A stretch of 64,000 nucleotides of DNA from Streptomyces sp. A2-16 (GCF_018128905.1 NZ_CP063808.1:744001-808000), one strand, 5' to 3'. Positions 18,915 to 32,516 are shown, counted from the stretch's first letter. Notes: generated from the sequence alone by a model not told the origin. Numbers and translations: made by a program.

Positions 18915-21415
18915 CGGTGACCACGAGCGCTCCCTCGGGCGGGGGAGAGGCGGCGGTCCCGCCGGAGGATCTCGTCTCGCTGACGATCGACGGCGCCGAG
19001 ATCAGCGTGCCCAAGGGCACCCTGGTCATCCGGGCCGCCGAGCAGCTCGGCATCGAGATCCCCCGGTTCTGCGACCACCCCCTCCTCGACCCGGCCGGCG
19101 CCTGCCGCCAGTGCATCGTCGAGGTCGAGGGCCAGCGCAAGCCGATGGCCTCCTGCACCATCACCTGCACCGACGGGATGGTGGTGAAGACCCACCTGAC
19201 CTCGCCGGTCGCCGAGAAGGCCCAGCACGGTGTGATGGAGCTCCTCCTCATCAACCACCCGCTGGACTGCCCGGTCTGCGACAAGGGCGGCGAGTGCCCC
19301 CTGCAGAACCAGGCGATGTCCCACGGCCAGGCCGAGTCCCGCTTCGAGGGCAAGAAGCGGACCTACGAGAAGCCCGTCCCCATCTCCACCCAGGTGCTGC
19401 TCGACCGCGAGCGGTGCGTGCTGTGCGCCCGCTGCACCCGCTTCTCCAACCAGGTCGCGGGCGACCCCATGATCGAACTGATCGAGCGGGGCGCGCTCCA
19501 GCAGGTCGGCACCGGAGAGGGCGACCCCTTCGAGTCGTACTTCTCCGGCAACACCATCCAGATCTGCCCGGTCGGGGCGCTCACCTCGGCGGCGTACCGA
19601 TTCCGCTCCCGCCCCTTCGACCTGGTCTCCTCTCCGTCGGTCTGCGAGCACTGCTCCGGCGGCTGCGCCACCCGCACCGACCACCGGCGCGGCAAGGTCA
19701 TGCGCAAGCTCGCGGCCAACGACCCCGAGGTCAACGAGGAGTGGATCTGCGACAAGGGGCGCTTCGCCTTCCGGTACGCGCAGCAGCGCGACCGGCTGGA
19801 GCACCCGCTGGTCCGCAACCCCGAGGGCGAGCTGGTGCCGGCGTCCTGGCCGGAAGCCCTGCAGATCGCCGCCCAGGGGCTGCTCGCCTCGCGCGGCCGG
19901 GCCGGGGTCCTCACCGGCGGCCGCCTCACCGTCGAGGACGCGTACGCGTACAGCAAGTTCGCGCGCGTGGCGCTCGACACCAACGACATCGACTTCCGCG
20001 CGCGCGTGCACAGCAGCGAGGAGGCCGACTTCCTGGCCGCGCGGGTCGCCGGCCGCGGCCGTGACCTCGACGGTACGGGCGTCACGTACTCCGCTCTGGA
20101 GCAGGCGCCGGCGGTCCTGCTGGTCGGGTTCGAGGCCGAGGAGGAGGCGCCCGGCGTCTTCCTGAGGCTGCGCAAGGCCTGGCGCAAGCACGGCCAGAAG
20201 GTGTTCTCGCTCGCCACGCACGCCACCCGCGGTCTGGAGAAGGCGGGCGGCACGCTGCTGCCCGCCGCGCCCGGCACCGAGACCGAGTGGCTCGACGCGC
20301 TGGCCGGCGGGGTCGGACTGGAGGACGACGGCAGCCGGGCCGCCGAGGCGCTGCGCACGGCGGGCGCGGTGATCGTCGTCGGCGAGCGGCTGGCCGCCGT
20401 GGAGGGCGGACTGACCGCCGCCGCGCGGGCCGCCTCCGCGACCGGCGCACAGCTGGTGTGGATCCCGCGGCGGGCCGGGGAGCGCGGCGCCGTCGAGGCG
20501 GGCGCGCTGCCCTCGCTGCTGCCGGGCGGGCGTCCCGCCACCGACCCGCGCGCGCGTGATGAGGTCGCCTCCGTCTGGGGTGTGGCCGAACTCCCGCACC
20601 GCTACGGCCGGGACACCGGTCAGATCGTCGACGCCGCACTGTCCGGCGAACTCCAGGCGCTGCTGGTCGCGGGCGTCGAGATCGCGGACCTGCCCGATCC
20701 GGCACGCGCGCGTGAGGCGCTCCAGGAGGTCGGGTTCGTGGTGTCGCTGGAACTGCGGCCCGGTGAGGTCACCGAGCACGCGGACGTCGTCCTGCCGGTG
20801 GCCGCGGTCGCCGAGAAGGCCGGCACCTTCCTCAACTGGGAGGGCAGGGTGCGCTTCTTCGAGGCGGCCCTCAAGCCCGACCAGATGACCCGCCGGCTCG
20901 CGCCCACCGACGCACGGGTGCTCCAGATGCTGGCCGACGCCATGGACGTACACCTGGGCCTGCCGGATCTGCGCACCACGCGCGCGGAGATCGACCGGCT
21001 CGGCCCGTGGGACGGACCGCGCGGCACCGAACCGCTGGAGAGCGCGGCACAGTTGCCGCGGCCCGCCGCCGGGGAGGCCGTGCTGGCCGGACACCGGCTG
21101 CTGCTCGACCAGGGCCTGCTCCAGCAGGGCGACGAGGCACTCGCCGGGACCCGGCACGCGGCACGCGCGCGTGTGTCGGCCGCGACGGCCGCAGAGGCGG
21201 GCGTCAAGGAAGGCGACCTCCTCGCCGTGACCGGCAAGACCGGAGTCGTCGAACTGCCGCTGCAGATCACCGAGATGCCCGACCGCGTGGTCTGGCTCCC
21301 GCTGAACTCCACCGGCGGGGGCGTCGCCTCCGACGCCGGTGTGGTGCCCGGCTCCCTCGTCCACATCGGCCCGGCCACGCTCGCAGCCGACGCCCCCAAG
21401 GAGGTGGAGGCATGA
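18911..21415 (+). CDS. nuoG: NADH-quinone oxidoreductase subunit G
   Basis: 834 residues, ATG overlapping the nuoF stop. N-terminal [2Fe-2S] domain (CDHP, GACRQC), then His/Cys motif cluster ([14 protein letters not shown]), [10 protein letters not shown], and an extra CEHCSGGC...C set that fits the N7 cluster found in a subset of bacteria. The C-terminal two thirds is a degenerate molybdopterin oxidoreductase fold without a cofactor role. Several CGCGCG-rich stretches occur between 20.5 and 21.2 kb. Confidence 0.96.
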   Translation: MTVTTSAPSGGGEAAVPPEDLVSLTIDGAEISVPKGTLVIRAAEQLGIEIPRFCDHPLLDPAGACRQCIVEVEGQRKPMASCTITCTDGMVVKTHLTSPVAEKAQHGVMELLLINHPLDCPVCDKGGECPLQNQAMSHGQAESRFEGKKRTYEKPVPISTQVLLDRERCVLCARCTRFSNQVAGDPMIELIERGALQQVGTGEGDPFESYFSGNTIQICPVGALTSAAYRFRSRPFDLVSSPSVCEHCSGGCATRTDHRRGKVMRKLAANDPEVNEEWICDKGRFAFRYAQQRDRLEHPLVRNPEGELVPASWPEALQIAAQGLLASRGRAGVLTGGRLTVEDAYAYSKFARVALDTNDIDFRARVHSSEEADFLAARVAGRGRDLDGTGVTYSALEQAPAVLLVGFEAEEEAPGVFLRLRKAWRKHGQKVFSLATHATRGLEKAGGTLLPAAPGTETEWLDALAGGVGLEDDGSRAAEALRTAGAVIVVGERLAAVEGGLTAAARAASATGAQLVWIPRRAGERGAVEAGALPSLLPGGRPATDPRARDEVASVWGVAELPHRYGRDTGQIVDAALSGELQALLVAGVEIADLPDPARAREALQEVGFVVSLELRPGEVTEHADVVLPVAAVAEKAGTFLNWEGRVRFFEAALKPDQMTRRLAPTDARVLQMLADAMDVHLGLPDLRTTRAEIDRLGPWDGPRGTEPLESAAQLPRPAAGEAVLAGHRLLLDQGLLQQGDEALAGTRHAARARVSAATAAEAGVKEGDLLAVTGKTGVVELPLQITEMPDRVVWLPLNSTGGGVASDAGVVPGSLVHIGPATLAADAPKEVEA

Positions 21416-22800
21416 GCCCGCACGTCAGCCCGTACGTCGCCGCGGAAGACCTCTCGATGTTCGGCACCGACCCCTGGTGGCTCGTCGTCATCAAGGCCGT
21501 CTTCTGCTTCGCCTTCCTGATGGTGACCGTGCTGTTCTCCATCGTGTGGGAGCGCAAAGTCGTCGCCTGGATGCAGCTGCGCATCGGCCCCAACCGGCAC
21601 GGCCCCTGGGGCATGCTCCAGTCGCTCGCCGACGGCGTGAAGCTGATGCTCAAGGAAGACGTCATCGTCAAACGCGCGGACAAGGTCGTCTACGTCCTCG
21701 CACCGATCGTCGCGGCCATCCCGGCCTTCATGGCGATCGCGGTGATCCCCTTCGGCCCGGCCGGCAACGAGGTCTCGATCTTCGGCCACCGCACCTCGAT
21801 GCAGCTCACCGACCTGCCGATCGCGATGCTCTACATCCTCGCGGTCGCCTCGGTCGGCATCTACGGCATCGTCCTGGCGGGCTGGAGCTCCGGATCGACG
21901 TACCCGCTCCTCGGCGGCCTGCGCTCCTGCGCTCAGATGATCTCGTACGAGATCGCCATGGGCGCCGCCTTCGCCTCGGTGTTCCTCTACTCCGGGTCGA
22001 TGTCCACCTCGGCGATCGTCGAGGCGCAGCAGGACCGCTGGTACATCGTCCTGCTGCCGGTCTCCTTCATCATCTACGTCATCACGATGGTCGGCGAGAC
22101 CAACCGCGCCCCCTTCGACATGCCGGAGTCCGAGGGCGACCTGGTCGGCGGCTTCAACACCGAGTACTCGTCGATCAAGTTCGCGCTGTTCATGCTCGCC
22201 GAGTACGTGAACATGGTGACGGTGTCGGCCGTGACGACCACGCTCTTCCTGGGCGGCTGGCGGGCTCCCTGGCCCATCAGCACCTTCTGGGAGGGCGCGA
22301 ACCACGGCTGGTGGCCGCTGCTCTGGTTCGTGATCAAGGTGCAGTTGCTGCTGTTCTTCTTCATCTGGCTGCGCGGCACGCTCCCTCGCGTCCGCTACGA
22401 CCAGCTGATGAAGCTCGGCTGGAAGGTCCTCATCCCGGTCTCCGTGGTCTGGCTGATGCTCGTCGCGACCGTGCGGACCCTGCGCAACGAGAACTACGAC
22501 TTCGCCGACATCGCGCTCTACATCGGCGGCGGAGTCCTGGTCCTGCTGCTGCTCTCCTTCGTGGCCGACATGTTCCGCGAGAAGTCGAAGGCGGCCACCG
22601 GGCCGGCCGCGGAACCGGTCGGCTTCGATCCGATGGCCGGCGGATTCCCCGTCCCGCCGCTGCCCGGACAGGAGGTGCCGCCGGTGCCCAGGCGCCGCTC
22701 GCGCCAGGAGCGGGAGCTCATTGTCAGTGGCGGGCCCGATACTCAGAGTGACGGATCGCTGAGCGGTTCCACGGATGGAAAGGAGGCGTCCGATGGCTGA
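21412..22800 (+). CDS. nuoH: NADH-quinone oxidoreductase subunit H
   Basis: 462 residues from ATG 21412 overlapping the nuoG stop. Eight-span subunit that closes the quinone tunnel: [46 protein letters not shown] and the ADMFREK end are signatures. A 60-residue Pro/Gly/Ser tail after the last span extends the usual length and overlaps the nuoI start by 8 bases. Confidence 0.97.
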   Translation: MSPHVSPYVAAEDLSMFGTDPWWLVVIKAVFCFAFLMVTVLFSIVWERKVVAWMQLRIGPNRHGPWGMLQSLADGVKLMLKEDVIVKRADKVVYVLAPIVAAIPAFMAIAVIPFGPAGNEVSIFGHRTSMQLTDLPIAMLYILAVASVGIYGIVLAGWSSGSTYPLLGGLRSCAQMISYEIAMGAAFASVFLYSGSMSTSAIVEAQQDRWYIVLLPVSFIIYVITMVGETNRAPFDMPESEGDLVGGFNTEYSSIKFALFMLAEYVNMVTVSAVTTTLFLGGWRAPWPISTFWEGANHGWWPLLWFVIKVQLLLFFFIWLRGTLPRVRYDQLMKLGWKVLIPVSVVWLMLVATVRTLRNENYDFADIALYIGGGVLVLLLLSFVADMFREKSKAATGPAAEPVGFDPMAGGFPVPPLPGQEVPPVPRRRSRQERELIVSGGPDTQSDGSLSGSTDGKEASDG

Positions 22801-23395
22801 GGAGCCGAAGGAGACCAAGCCCGGTTTCATGAACCCTGTCGCCGGCTTCGGCGTGACCTTCAAGGCCATGTTCAAGAAGCGGCTGACCGAGCAGTACCCG
22901 GAGCAGCAGAAGACCACCGCTCCGCGGTTCCACGGACGGCACCAGCTCAACCGCCATCCGGACGGCCTGGAGAAGTGCGTCGGCTGCGAGCTGTGCGCCT
23001 GGGCCTGCCCTGCCGACGCCATCTATGTGGAGGGCGCCGACAACACCGACGAGGAGCGCTACTCCCCGGGCGAGCGGTACGGCCGCGTCTACCAGATCAA
23101 CTACGCCCGCTGCATCCTGTGCGGCCTGTGCATCGAGGCGTGCCCCACCCGCGCGCTCACGATGACCAACGAGTTCGAGCTGGCCGACAGCAGCCGCGCC
23201 AACCTCATCTACACCAAGGAGCAACTGCTCGCCGGTCTCGAAGAGGGCATGGTCGACTCGCCCCACGCCATCTACCCGGGCACGGACGAGCAGGACTACT
23301 ACCGGGGCCTGGTGACCGAGGCCGCGCCCGGCACGGTCCCCCAGGTCGCCGTGTCCAAGGGCGAGAAGCCCGACGAAGAGGAGGTGGGCGCATGA
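22793..23395 (+). CDS. nuoI: NADH-quinone oxidoreductase subunit I
   Basis: 200 residues. ATG 22793 is favoured over an earlier in-frame start because AAAGGAGG lies 7 bases upstream. Two [4Fe-4S] motifs, [12 protein letters not shown] and [12 protein letters not shown], make clusters N6a and N6b that pass electrons toward NuoB. Confidence 0.97.
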   Translation: MAEEPKETKPGFMNPVAGFGVTFKAMFKKRLTEQYPEQQKTTAPRFHGRHQLNRHPDGLEKCVGCELCAWACPADAIYVEGADNTDEERYSPGERYGRVYQINYARCILCGLCIEACPTRALTMTNEFELADSSRANLIYTKEQLLAGLEEGMVDSPHAIYPGTDEQDYYRGLVTEAAPGTVPQVAVSKGEKPDEEEVGA

Positions 23396-24228
23396 GCGCG
23401 CAGCTCGCCGCCTACTCCACCTCCACCGGTGAGGCCTTCCAGTTCTGGGTCCTCGGCACCGTCGCCGTGATCGGCGCCCTGTGCACCGTCTTCATGAAGA
23501 AGGCCGTGCACAGCGCGCTCTGCCTCGCCGGCACCATGATCATCCTGGCGGTGTTCTACCTCGCCAACGGCGCCTACTTCCTCGGCGTCGTCCAGATCGT
23601 CGTCTACACCGGCGCGATCATGATGCTGTTCCTCTTCGTCGTGATGCTCGTCGGCGTCACCGCGGCGGACTCCCTGAAGGAGACCATCAAGGGCCAGCGC
23701 TGGCTGGCGCTGCTGTGCGGCCTCGGCTTCGGCATCCTGCTCTTCGCCGGCATCGGCAACGCCTCCCTGAAGGAGTTCAACGGCCTGACCCAGGCCAACG
23801 CGGGCGGCAATGTGGAGGGCCTGGCAACCCTCATCTTCACCAAGTACGTCTTCGCCTTCGAGATCACCGGCGCCCTGCTGATCACGGCGGCCGTCGGCGC
23901 CATGGTGCTCACCCACCGCGAGCGCACCGAGCGCGCCCTGACCCAGCGCGAGATGGCCGAGAAGCGCGTCCGCGAGGGCAAGCACATCCCGCCGCTGCCC
24001 GCCCCCGGCGTCTACGCCCGGCACAACGCGGTGGACATCGCGGGCCTGCTGCCCGACGGCACCCCCTCCGAGCTCACGGTCAGCAAGACCCTCCGCGACC
24101 GCGGCCAGATCCGTGACGTGTCCACCGAGGCGCTGAACGACCTCAAGGCGCTGGAGCAGCGCGCGGAGGAACGCCTGGAGCGGACCGAGATCGAACCGGC
24201 CACCTTCAAGAGGGAGGCGTCGAAGTGA
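23392..24228 (+). CDS. nuoJ: NADH-quinone oxidoreductase subunit J
   Basis: 278 residues, ATG overlapping the nuoI stop. Five-span subunit with the [18 protein letters not shown] span carrying the pi-bulge region. A long hydrophilic C-terminal tail (from about residue 175) rich in Arg/Glu is longer than in E. coli and typical of actinobacteria. Confidence 0.95.
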
Positions 24229-24524
24229 ACCCGGTGAACTACCTCTACCTCGCCGCCCTGTTGTTCACGATCGGCGCCACCGGCGTGCTGATCAGGCGCA
24301 ACGCGATCGTCGTGTTCATGTGCATCGAGCTCATGCTCAACGCCTGCAACCTCGCGTTCGTCGCCTTCTCCCGGATGCACGGCAATCTCGACGGCCAGAT
24401 CATCGCCTTCTTCACGATGGTCGTCGCCGCCGCGGAGGTCGTGGTCGGGCTCGCGATCATCGTGTCGCTGTTCCGTTCCCGCCACTCGGCCTCGGTCGAC
24501 GACGCCAGCCTGATGAAGCTGTAA
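24225..24524 (+). CDS. nuoK: NADH-quinone oxidoreductase subunit K
   Basis: 99 residues, GTG overlapping nuoJ. Three spans with the two conserved buried glutamates in [13 protein letters not shown] and [12 protein letters not shown] that take part in proton translocation (MrpC-like). Confidence 0.97.
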
Positions 24525-24538
24525 GGGGTCGCTGAATC

Positions 24539-26452
24539 GTGGAGAACCTGATCGCGCTGCTCATCGCGGCGCCTCTGCTCGGAGCGGCGGTCCTGCTGAC
24601 CGGCGGCCGGCGGCTGGACGCCGTCGGCCACTGGATCGGCACGATCCTCGCCGCCGCTTCCTTCGTGTTCGGCGCCATCCTCTTCGCCGACCTGCTCGGC
24701 AAGAGCGCCGAGGACCGCACGCTCATCCAGCACCTGTGGACCTGGATCCCGGTCGAGGGCTTCCAGGCGGACGTCACCTTCCGTCTCGACCAGTTGTCGA
24801 TGACGTTCGTGCTGTTGATCACCGGCGTCGGCTCACTGATCCACCTGTACTCGATCGGGTACATGGAGCACGACGAGCGGCGCCGCCGCTTCTTCGGCTA
24901 TCTGAACCTGTTCCTCGCGGCGATGCTCCTGCTCGTCCTCGCCGACAACTACCTGCTGCTGTACGTCGGCTGGGAGGGCGTCGGTCTCGCCTCCTACCTG
25001 CTGATCGGCTTCTGGCAGCACAAGCCCAGCGCGGCGACCGCGGCGAAGAAGGCCTTCCTGGTCAACCGCGTCGGCGACATGGGCCTGTCGATCGCGATCA
25101 TGCTGATGTTCACGACGTTCGGCACCTTCGCCTTCGGCCCGGTCCTCGGCAGCCACGAGAAGCCCGGACTCGTCGAGGGCGCCTCCGAGGCCACCCTCAC
25201 CGGCATCGCCCTGATGCTGCTGCTCGCCGCCTGCGGCAAGTCCGCCCAGGTGCCGCTGCAGTCCTGGCTCGGGGACGCGATGGAGGGCCCGACCCCGGTC
25301 TCGGCCCTCATCCACGCCGCGACCATGGTGACCGCGGGCGTCTATCTGATCGTCCGCTCCGCCAACATCTTCAACCTCGCGCCCGACGCACAGCTGGTCG
25401 TCACCGTCGTCGGCGCGGTCACGCTCCTGTTCGGTGCGATCGTCGGTTGCGCGAAGGACGACATCAAGAAGGCCCTCGCGGGCTCGACCATGTCGCAGAT
25501 CGGCTACATGGTCCTCGCCGCGGGCCTCGGCCCCATCGGCTACGTCTTCGCGATCATGCACCTGGTGACCCACGGCTTCTTCAAGGCCGGGCTCTTCCTC
25601 GGCGCCGGTTCGGTCATGCACGGCATGAACGACGAGGTCGACATGAGGAAGTACGGCGGCCTCAGGAAGTACATGCCGGTCACCTTCGTCACCTTCGGCC
25701 TCGGCTATCTCGCCATCATCGGCTTCCCGGGCCTGTCCGGCTTCTTCTCCAAGGACAAGATCATCGAGGCGGCCTTCGCCAAGGGCGGCACCGAGGGCTG
25801 GATCCTCGGCGCCTGCGCCCTGCTGGGCGCGGCCATCACCGCCTTCTACATGACGCGCGTGATGCTGATGACGTTCTTCGGCGAGAAGCGCTGGCAGCCG
25901 GACGCGGAAGGCCATGAGCCGCACCCGCACGAGTCCCCCAGGTCCATGACGATCCCCATGATCGTGCTGGCCTTCGGATCGGTCTTCGCGGGCGGACTGT
26001 TCAGCATCGGCGACCGCTTCCTGCACTGGCTGGAGCCCATCACCGGGCACAGCCACGGAGACGCGCCGATCAGCGCGGCCACGGTCACGGCGGCCACCGT
26101 CACCGTGATGGTCATCGGTGTCGCGATCGCCTGGCTCCAGTACGGCAGGCGCCCGGTCCCGGTCGTCGCCCCGCGCGGATCGCTGCTCACCCGGGCCGCC
26201 CGGCGCGACCTGCTCCAGGACGACTTCAACCACGTCGTCCTGGTCCGCGGCGGAGAGCACCTCACGCGGTCCCTGGTCTACGTCGACCACACCCTGGTCG
26301 ACGGAGTCGTCAACGGCACGGCGGCCTCGGTCGGCGGCCTCTCCGGGCGGATGCGCAAGCTGCAGAACGGCTTCGCGCGGTCGTACGCGGTCTCGATGTT
26401 CGGCGGCGCGGCGATCCTCGTCGCCGCGACCCTGCTGATGAGGGCGGTCTGA
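24539..26452 (+). CDS. nuoL: NADH-quinone oxidoreductase subunit L
   Basis: 637 residues, GTG start 14 bases after nuoK. Antiporter-like distal pump with [21 protein letters not shown] (key Glu), [33 protein letters not shown] in pieces (key Lys and His), and a C-terminal lateral helix region. Proton pumping subunit. Confidence 0.97.
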   Translation: MENLIALLIAAPLLGAAVLLTGGRRLDAVGHWIGTILAAASFVFGAILFADLLGKSAEDRTLIQHLWTWIPVEGFQADVTFRLDQLSMTFVLLITGVGSLIHLYSIGYMEHDERRRRFFGYLNLFLAAMLLLVLADNYLLLYVGWEGVGLASYLLIGFWQHKPSAATAAKKAFLVNRVGDMGLSIAIMLMFTTFGTFAFGPVLGSHEKPGLVEGASEATLTGIALMLLLAACGKSAQVPLQSWLGDAMEGPTPVSALIHAATMVTAGVYLIVRSANIFNLAPDAQLVVTVVGAVTLLFGAIVGCAKDDIKKALAGSTMSQIGYMVLAAGLGPIGYVFAIMHLVTHGFFKAGLFLGAGSVMHGMNDEVDMRKYGGLRKYMPVTFVTFGLGYLAIIGFPGLSGFFSKDKIIEAAFAKGGTEGWILGACALLGAAITAFYMTRVMLMTFFGEKRWQPDAEGHEPHPHESPRSMTIPMIVLAFGSVFAGGLFSIGDRFLHWLEPITGHSHGDAPISAATVTAATVTVMVIGVAIAWLQYGRRPVPVVAPRGSLLTRAARRDLLQDDFNHVVLVRGGEHLTRSLVYVDHTLVDGVVNGTAASVGGLSGRMRKLQNGFARSYAVSMFGGAAILVAATLLMRAV

Positions 26453-26457
26453 TACCG

Positions 26458-28029
26458 ATGTCCTTTCCTCTCCTGACAGCGACGGCGGCGCTCCCGGCGA
26501 TCGGGGCCATCGCCACGGCCGCCGTGCCGGCCGCGCGGCGCACCGCCGCCAAATGGCTGGCGCTGCTCGTCTCGCTCGCCACCCTCGCCCTCGCGATCAC
26601 CGTCCTGGTCCGCTTCGACCCCGACGGCGACCGCTACCAGCTCACCGAATCGCACGCCTGGATCGCCGACTTCGGGGTCCGCTACGAACTGGGCGTGGAC
26701 GGCATCGGGGTCGCGCTCCTCGCGCTGACCGCGCTGCTGATCCCGTTCATCATCCTGGCGGGCTGGCACGACGCCGACCCGCTGGAGACCGGAAGCAGGC
26801 GGTGGCGGCCGACGCAGGGCTTCTTCGCCCTGATCCTGGCCGTCGAGGCGATGGTGATCATCTCCTTCGAGGCCACCGACGTCTTCCTCTTCTACATCTT
26901 CTTCGAAGCCATGCTCATCCCGATGTACTTCCTCATCGGCGGCTTCGGGGACCGGGCCCACGCGGGCTCCGACGAGAACGCGGCGGCCCAACGCTCGTAC
27001 GCCGCCGTGAAGTTCCTCCTCTACAACCTGGTCGGCGGTCTGATCATGCTGGCCGCGGTGATCGGCCTCTACGTGGTCGCCGGGAACTTCAGCCTCCAGG
27101 AGATCGCCGAAGCGCGGGCCAACGGCACGCTCGACATGGCGACCAACACCGAACGCTGGCTGTTCCTCGGGTTCTTCTTCGCCTTCGCGGTGAAGGCGCC
27201 CCTGTGGCCGCTGCACACCTGGCTGCCCAACGCGATGGGGGAGGCCACCGCCCCGGTCGCCGTCCTCATCACCGCGGTCGTCGACAAGGTCGGCACCTTC
27301 GCGATGCTCCGCTTCTGCCTCCAGCTGTTCCCGGAGGCCAGCAAGTGGGCCACGCCCGCCATCCTCGTCCTCGCCCTGATCAGCATCATCTACGGGGCGC
27401 TGCTCGCGGTCGGCCAGCGGGACATCAAGCGGCTGGTGGCGTACGCGTCGATCTCCCACTTCGGCTTCATCATCATGGGCATCTTCGCGATGACCAGCCA
27501 GGGCCAGTCCGGCGCGACGCTCTACATGATCAACCACGGCATCTCGACGGCCGCGCTGATGCTGGTGGCCGGCTTCCTGATCTCCCGGCGCGGCTCGCGG
27601 CTCATCGCCGACTACGGCGGAGTGCAGAAGGTCGCCCCGGTGCTCGCCGGCACCTTCCTGATCGGCAGCCTCGCGACCCTGTCCCTGCCGGGGCTGGCGC
27701 CGTTCGTCAGCGAGTTCCTGGTCCTGGTCGGCACGTTCGCGCGCTACCCGGTGATCGGCATCATCGCCACCTTCGGCATCGTGCTCGCCGCGCTCTACAC
27801 CCTCGTCCTCTACCAGCGGACGATGACGGGCCCGGTGAAGCCGGAGGTCTCCGCGATGCCCGACCTGCGGATGCGTGAGCTCGTGGTCGTCGCCCCGCTG
27901 GTCGTTCTGCTGATCTTCCTGGGCGTCTACCCGAAGCCCGTCACGGACATCGTGAACCCGGCGGTGAAGTCGACCATGTCCGACGTACACAAGAAGGACC
28001 CCAAGCCCGAGGTGGAGGCGGCCAAGTGA
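26458..28029 (+). CDS. nuoM: NADH-quinone oxidoreductase subunit M
   Basis: 523 residues, ATG 5 bases after nuoL. Antiporter-like pump with FYIFFEAMLIPMYFLIG (key Glu), WPLHTWLPNAMGEATAPVAVL (key Lys in the span before it), and the ISHFGFIIMGIF segment. Overlaps nuoN by GTGA. Confidence 0.97.
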   Translation: MSFPLLTATAALPAIGAIATAAVPAARRTAAKWLALLVSLATLALAITVLVRFDPDGDRYQLTESHAWIADFGVRYELGVDGIGVALLALTALLIPFIILAGWHDADPLETGSRRWRPTQGFFALILAVEAMVIISFEATDVFLFYIFFEAMLIPMYFLIGGFGDRAHAGSDENAAAQRSYAAVKFLLYNLVGGLIMLAAVIGLYVVAGNFSLQEIAEARANGTLDMATNTERWLFLGFFFAFAVKAPLWPLHTWLPNAMGEATAPVAVLITAVVDKVGTFAMLRFCLQLFPEASKWATPAILVLALISIIYGALLAVGQRDIKRLVAYASISHFGFIIMGIFAMTSQGQSGATLYMINHGISTAALMLVAGFLISRRGSRLIADYGGVQKVAPVLAGTFLIGSLATLSLPGLAPFVSEFLVLVGTFARYPVIGIIATFGIVLAALYTLVLYQRTMTGPVKPEVSAMPDLRMRELVVVAPLVVLLIFLGVYPKPVTDIVNPAVKSTMSDVHKKDPKPEVEAAK

Positions 28030-29675
28030 GCGCAGTAGCCGTCCACAGCCTGTGGACAACCGCGGCCGACCCGATTTCGAAGATCGACGCGCCGAAGATC
28101 GAATACGGGCAGTTGTCGCCCACCCTGATCGTCGTGGGCGCGGCGATCATCGGAGTGCTGGTCGAGGCCTTCGTCCCGCGCAAGTCCCGTTACTACGCCC
28201 AGCTGTTCGTCTCCGTCGTGGCCCTGTGCGCGGCCTTCGCGGCGGTCGTCGCACTGGCCGCCGACGGATACGCGACCACCAAGGCGGGCATCGCCGCCAT
28301 GGGCGCGATCGCCGTCGACGGACCGGCCCTGTTCCTGCAGGGCACCATCCTGCTGGCGGGCCTGGTCGGCCTGTTCACCTTCGCCGAGCGGCGGCTCGAC
28401 CCGGAGACCCACGGCAACCGCGTCGACTCGTTCGCCGCACAGGCCGCCTCCGTGCCGGGCAGCGACAGCGAGAAGGCGGCCGTGAAGGCTGGGTTCACCA
28501 CCACCGAGGTGTTCCCGCTGCTGCTCTTCGCCGTCGCCGGCATGCTGATCTTCCCGGCCGCCAACGACCTGCTGACGCTGTTCGTGGCCCTGGAGGTCTT
28601 CTCCCTGCCGCTGTACCTGCTGTGCGCTCTGGCCCGCCGCAAGCGGTTCATGTCGCAGGAGGCCGCGGTCAAGTACTTCCTGCTCGGCGCGTTCGCCTCC
28701 GCGTTCACCCTGTTCGGCATCGCGCTGCTGTACGGCTACGCGGGCTCGGTGTCCTACGGCACCATCGCCCAGGTCGTCGACGGCACCATCACCACCGTGG
28801 ACCCGGCGCTCGCCGACACCATGGGCAACGACGCGCTGCTGCTGATCGGCGCGGCGATGATCGTCATGGGCCTGCTGTTCAAGGTCGGCGCCGTGCCGTT
28901 CCACATGTGGACGCCCGACGTCTACCAGGGCGCGCCGACCCCGGTCACCGGCTTCATGGCGGCGGCGACCAAGGTGGCCGCCTTCGGTGCGCTGCTCAGG
29001 ATCCTCTACGTCGTGCTGCCGGGCCTGCGCTGGGACTGGCGGCCGGTCATGTGGGCCGTCGCGATCGTCACCATGCTCGGCGGTGCGATCGTCGCGATCA
29101 CCCAGACCGACATCAAGCGGCTGCTGGCGTACTCGTCGATCGCGCACGCCGGGTTCATCCTCGCGGGTGTCATCGCGACCACTCCGGACGGGGTGTCGTC
29201 GGTCCTGTTCTACCTGGCCGCGTACTCGTTCGTGACGATCGGTGCCTTCGCGGTGGTCACCCTGGTCCGGGACGCCGGGGGCGAGGCGACGCACCTGTCC
29301 AAGTGGGCGGGTCTGGGACGCCGTTCGCCGCTGGTGGCCGCCGTGTTCGCGGTGTTCCTGCTGGCCTTCGCCGGTATCCCGCTGACCTCCGGGTTCGCCG
29401 GGAAGTTCGCCGTGTTCAAGGCGGCGGCTGAGGGCGGGGCGGCACCGCTCGTCGTGGTCGGTGTGATCTCGTCGGCCATCGCGGCGTTCTTCTACATCCG
29501 CGTGATCGTGCTGATGTTCTTCAGCGAGCCGCGCCCGGAGGGCCCGACGGTCGCCGTGCCGTCGCCGTTGACGATGACGGCGATCGCGGTCGGCGTGGCG
29601 GTCACGCTGGTCCTGGGTGTGGCGCCGCAGTACTTCCTGGACCTGGCGAACCAGGCGGGTGTCTTCGTGCGCTGA
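28026..29675 (+). CDS. nuoN: NADH-quinone oxidoreductase subunit N
   Basis: 549 residues, GTG overlapping nuoM. Third antiporter-like pump, with FHMWTPDVYQGAPTPVTGFMAA and LLAYSSIAHAGFILAG. Its first codons contain TGTGGACAA preceded by TCCACA (28042-28059), a DnaA-box-like inverted repeat inside the coding region. Last gene of the operon, followed by a strong terminator. Confidence 0.97.
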   Translation: MSAVAVHSLWTTAADPISKIDAPKIEYGQLSPTLIVVGAAIIGVLVEAFVPRKSRYYAQLFVSVVALCAAFAAVVALAADGYATTKAGIAAMGAIAVDGPALFLQGTILLAGLVGLFTFAERRLDPETHGNRVDSFAAQAASVPGSDSEKAAVKAGFTTTEVFPLLLFAVAGMLIFPAANDLLTLFVALEVFSLPLYLLCALARRKRFMSQEAAVKYFLLGAFASAFTLFGIALLYGYAGSVSYGTIAQVVDGTITTVDPALADTMGNDALLLIGAAMIVMGLLFKVGAVPFHMWTPDVYQGAPTPVTGFMAAATKVAAFGALLRILYVVLPGLRWDWRPVMWAVAIVTMLGGAIVAITQTDIKRLLAYSSIAHAGFILAGVIATTPDGVSSVLFYLAAYSFVTIGAFAVVTLVRDAGGEATHLSKWAGLGRRSPLVAAVFAVFLLAFAGIPLTSGFAGKFAVFKAAAEGGAAPLVVVGVISSAIAAFFYIRVIVLMFFSEPRPEGPTVAVPSPLTMTAIAVGVAVTLVLGVAPQYFLDLANQAGVFVR

Positions 29676-29716
29676 CCCGTGGTGCGCTGACCAGTGCTGC
29701 GTGACCCGTTTCATTC

Positions 29717-29756
29717 GGTGGGCCCCGGTTTCCCTGTGAGGAAGCCGGGGCCCACC
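29717..29756 (+). terminator. Terminator of the nuo operon
   Basis: GGTGGGCCCCGGTTTCC (29717-29733) pairs with GGAAGCCGGGGCCCACC (29740-29756) over 17 bp with one G-U pair and a 6-base loop. It starts 41 bases after nuoN and also lies downstream of the convergent secreted-protein gene, so it may serve both. Confidence 0.88.
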
Positions 29757-29777
29757 GTCTGCGTCAGGGGGCCGGGC

Positions 29778-30263
29778 TCACGGGCACGTCACGTCGGGGT
29801 GCGTGGGACTGAAGAGACCGTCGGGGTTCGGCTTGTAGAGCCAGGCGCGCAGGGTGTAGCTGGAGCCGGGTCCGGGCACGTTCTCCGGCCCCTGGAAGGT
29901 CTGGCCGAACAGCGTCGGCCTGGTGACCCCCGACTCGGCCTTCACGATCCACTCGGCGGCGACGAGCCGCAGCCCGTTCCGGCCGTTCTCGTAGAGGAGC
30001 GCCGCGGGCTTGTCGGGATCGGTCTCCCCGACGTTCTCCTCGTTGACGTAGCGGTAGCCGATGCCGGGCACGCACGCCCCGGGAGCGAAGCTGTCGTCGA
30101 CCGCGTACGGCTCGTAGCCGTAGGTGCCCGTGGCCCCGTACGTGTCGGCGAGTTCCGTCCAGACGAACGGGTCGGGGTCGGCCGCGTGCGCGGGGGCGGC
30201 GGTCAGTGAGAGGGCCGCTGCCGCCGCGAGGGCGAGCAGTGCCTTCAGAGGCCGAGAAGCCAT
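29778..30263 (-). CDS. Small secreted protein of unknown function
   Basis: 161 residues from ATG 30263 with AAGGAGA 8 bases upstream. Clear signal peptide (basic MASRPLK, hydrophobic [14 protein letters not shown], cut after APAHA). The mature part is about 134 residues, rich in Tyr, Pro and Gly with two cysteines that could form a disulfide. No motif that I recognise. Confidence 0.75.
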   Translation of the reverse strand: MASRPLKALLALAAAAALSLTAAPAHAADPDPFVWTELADTYGATGTYGYEPYAVDDSFAPGACVPGIGYRYVNEENVGETDPDKPAALLYENGRNGLRLVAAEWIVKAESGVTRPTLFGQTFQGPENVPGPGSSYTLRAWLYKPNPDGLFSPTHPDVTCP

Positions 30264-30320
30264 GGTGGTTCTCCTTGGGGCGGGAGCGGCGCACACAGGG
30301 CACGCGCCGTCCGTCGAGAG

Positions 30321-30349
30321 GGGGCGGGCGGGCCTCCCGAGCCCGCCCC
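30321..30349 (-). other. Hairpin in leader of the secreted-protein gene
   Basis: GGGGCGGGC and GCCCGCCCC are perfect 9-bp arms around an 11-base loop, about 60 bases upstream of ATG 30263. It could attenuate or stabilise the transcript; no ligand-binding fold is apparent. Confidence 0.4.
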
Positions 30350-30429
30350 AGCAGCATCTCCCCGCCTCGAACGAGTGCGCCATGTGACGTCGGCCGATCG
30401 ATGGATCACACAACGTCACCGGCCCGGCC

Positions 30430-30438
30430 TGTGGATAA
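30430..30438 (-). promoter_or_regulatory. DnaA box in the recQ promoter
   Basis: TGTGGATAA is the exact complement of the consensus DnaA box TTATCCACA. It sits just before the region where a -35 would lie relative to TATCGT at 30464-30469. A single box suggests regulation rather than an origin. Confidence 0.5.
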
Positions 30439-30463
30439 CTCAGGCACTGTCGGTCCCGGCCCC

Positions 30464-30469
30464 TATCGT
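30464..30469 (+). promoter_or_regulatory. Possible -10 of recQ
   Basis: TATCGT, 41 bases upstream of ATG 30510. Weak match, and no clear -35. Confidence 0.3.
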
Positions 30470-30509
30470 GGGGGCAGTGGTCGAGGGACGACGTACGGGG
30501 GACGGGACG

Positions 30510-32516
<2,007 letters not shown>

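Noticed and set aside
28042..28059. Replication origin at the DnaA-box-like repeat
   Set aside because: Only one full box; origins in Streptomyces have many clustered boxes beside dnaA and dnaN, which are absent.
30375..30509. Longer N-terminus for RecQ
   Set aside because: It would read through the DnaA box and likely promoter, and RecQ homology begins only after ATG 30510.
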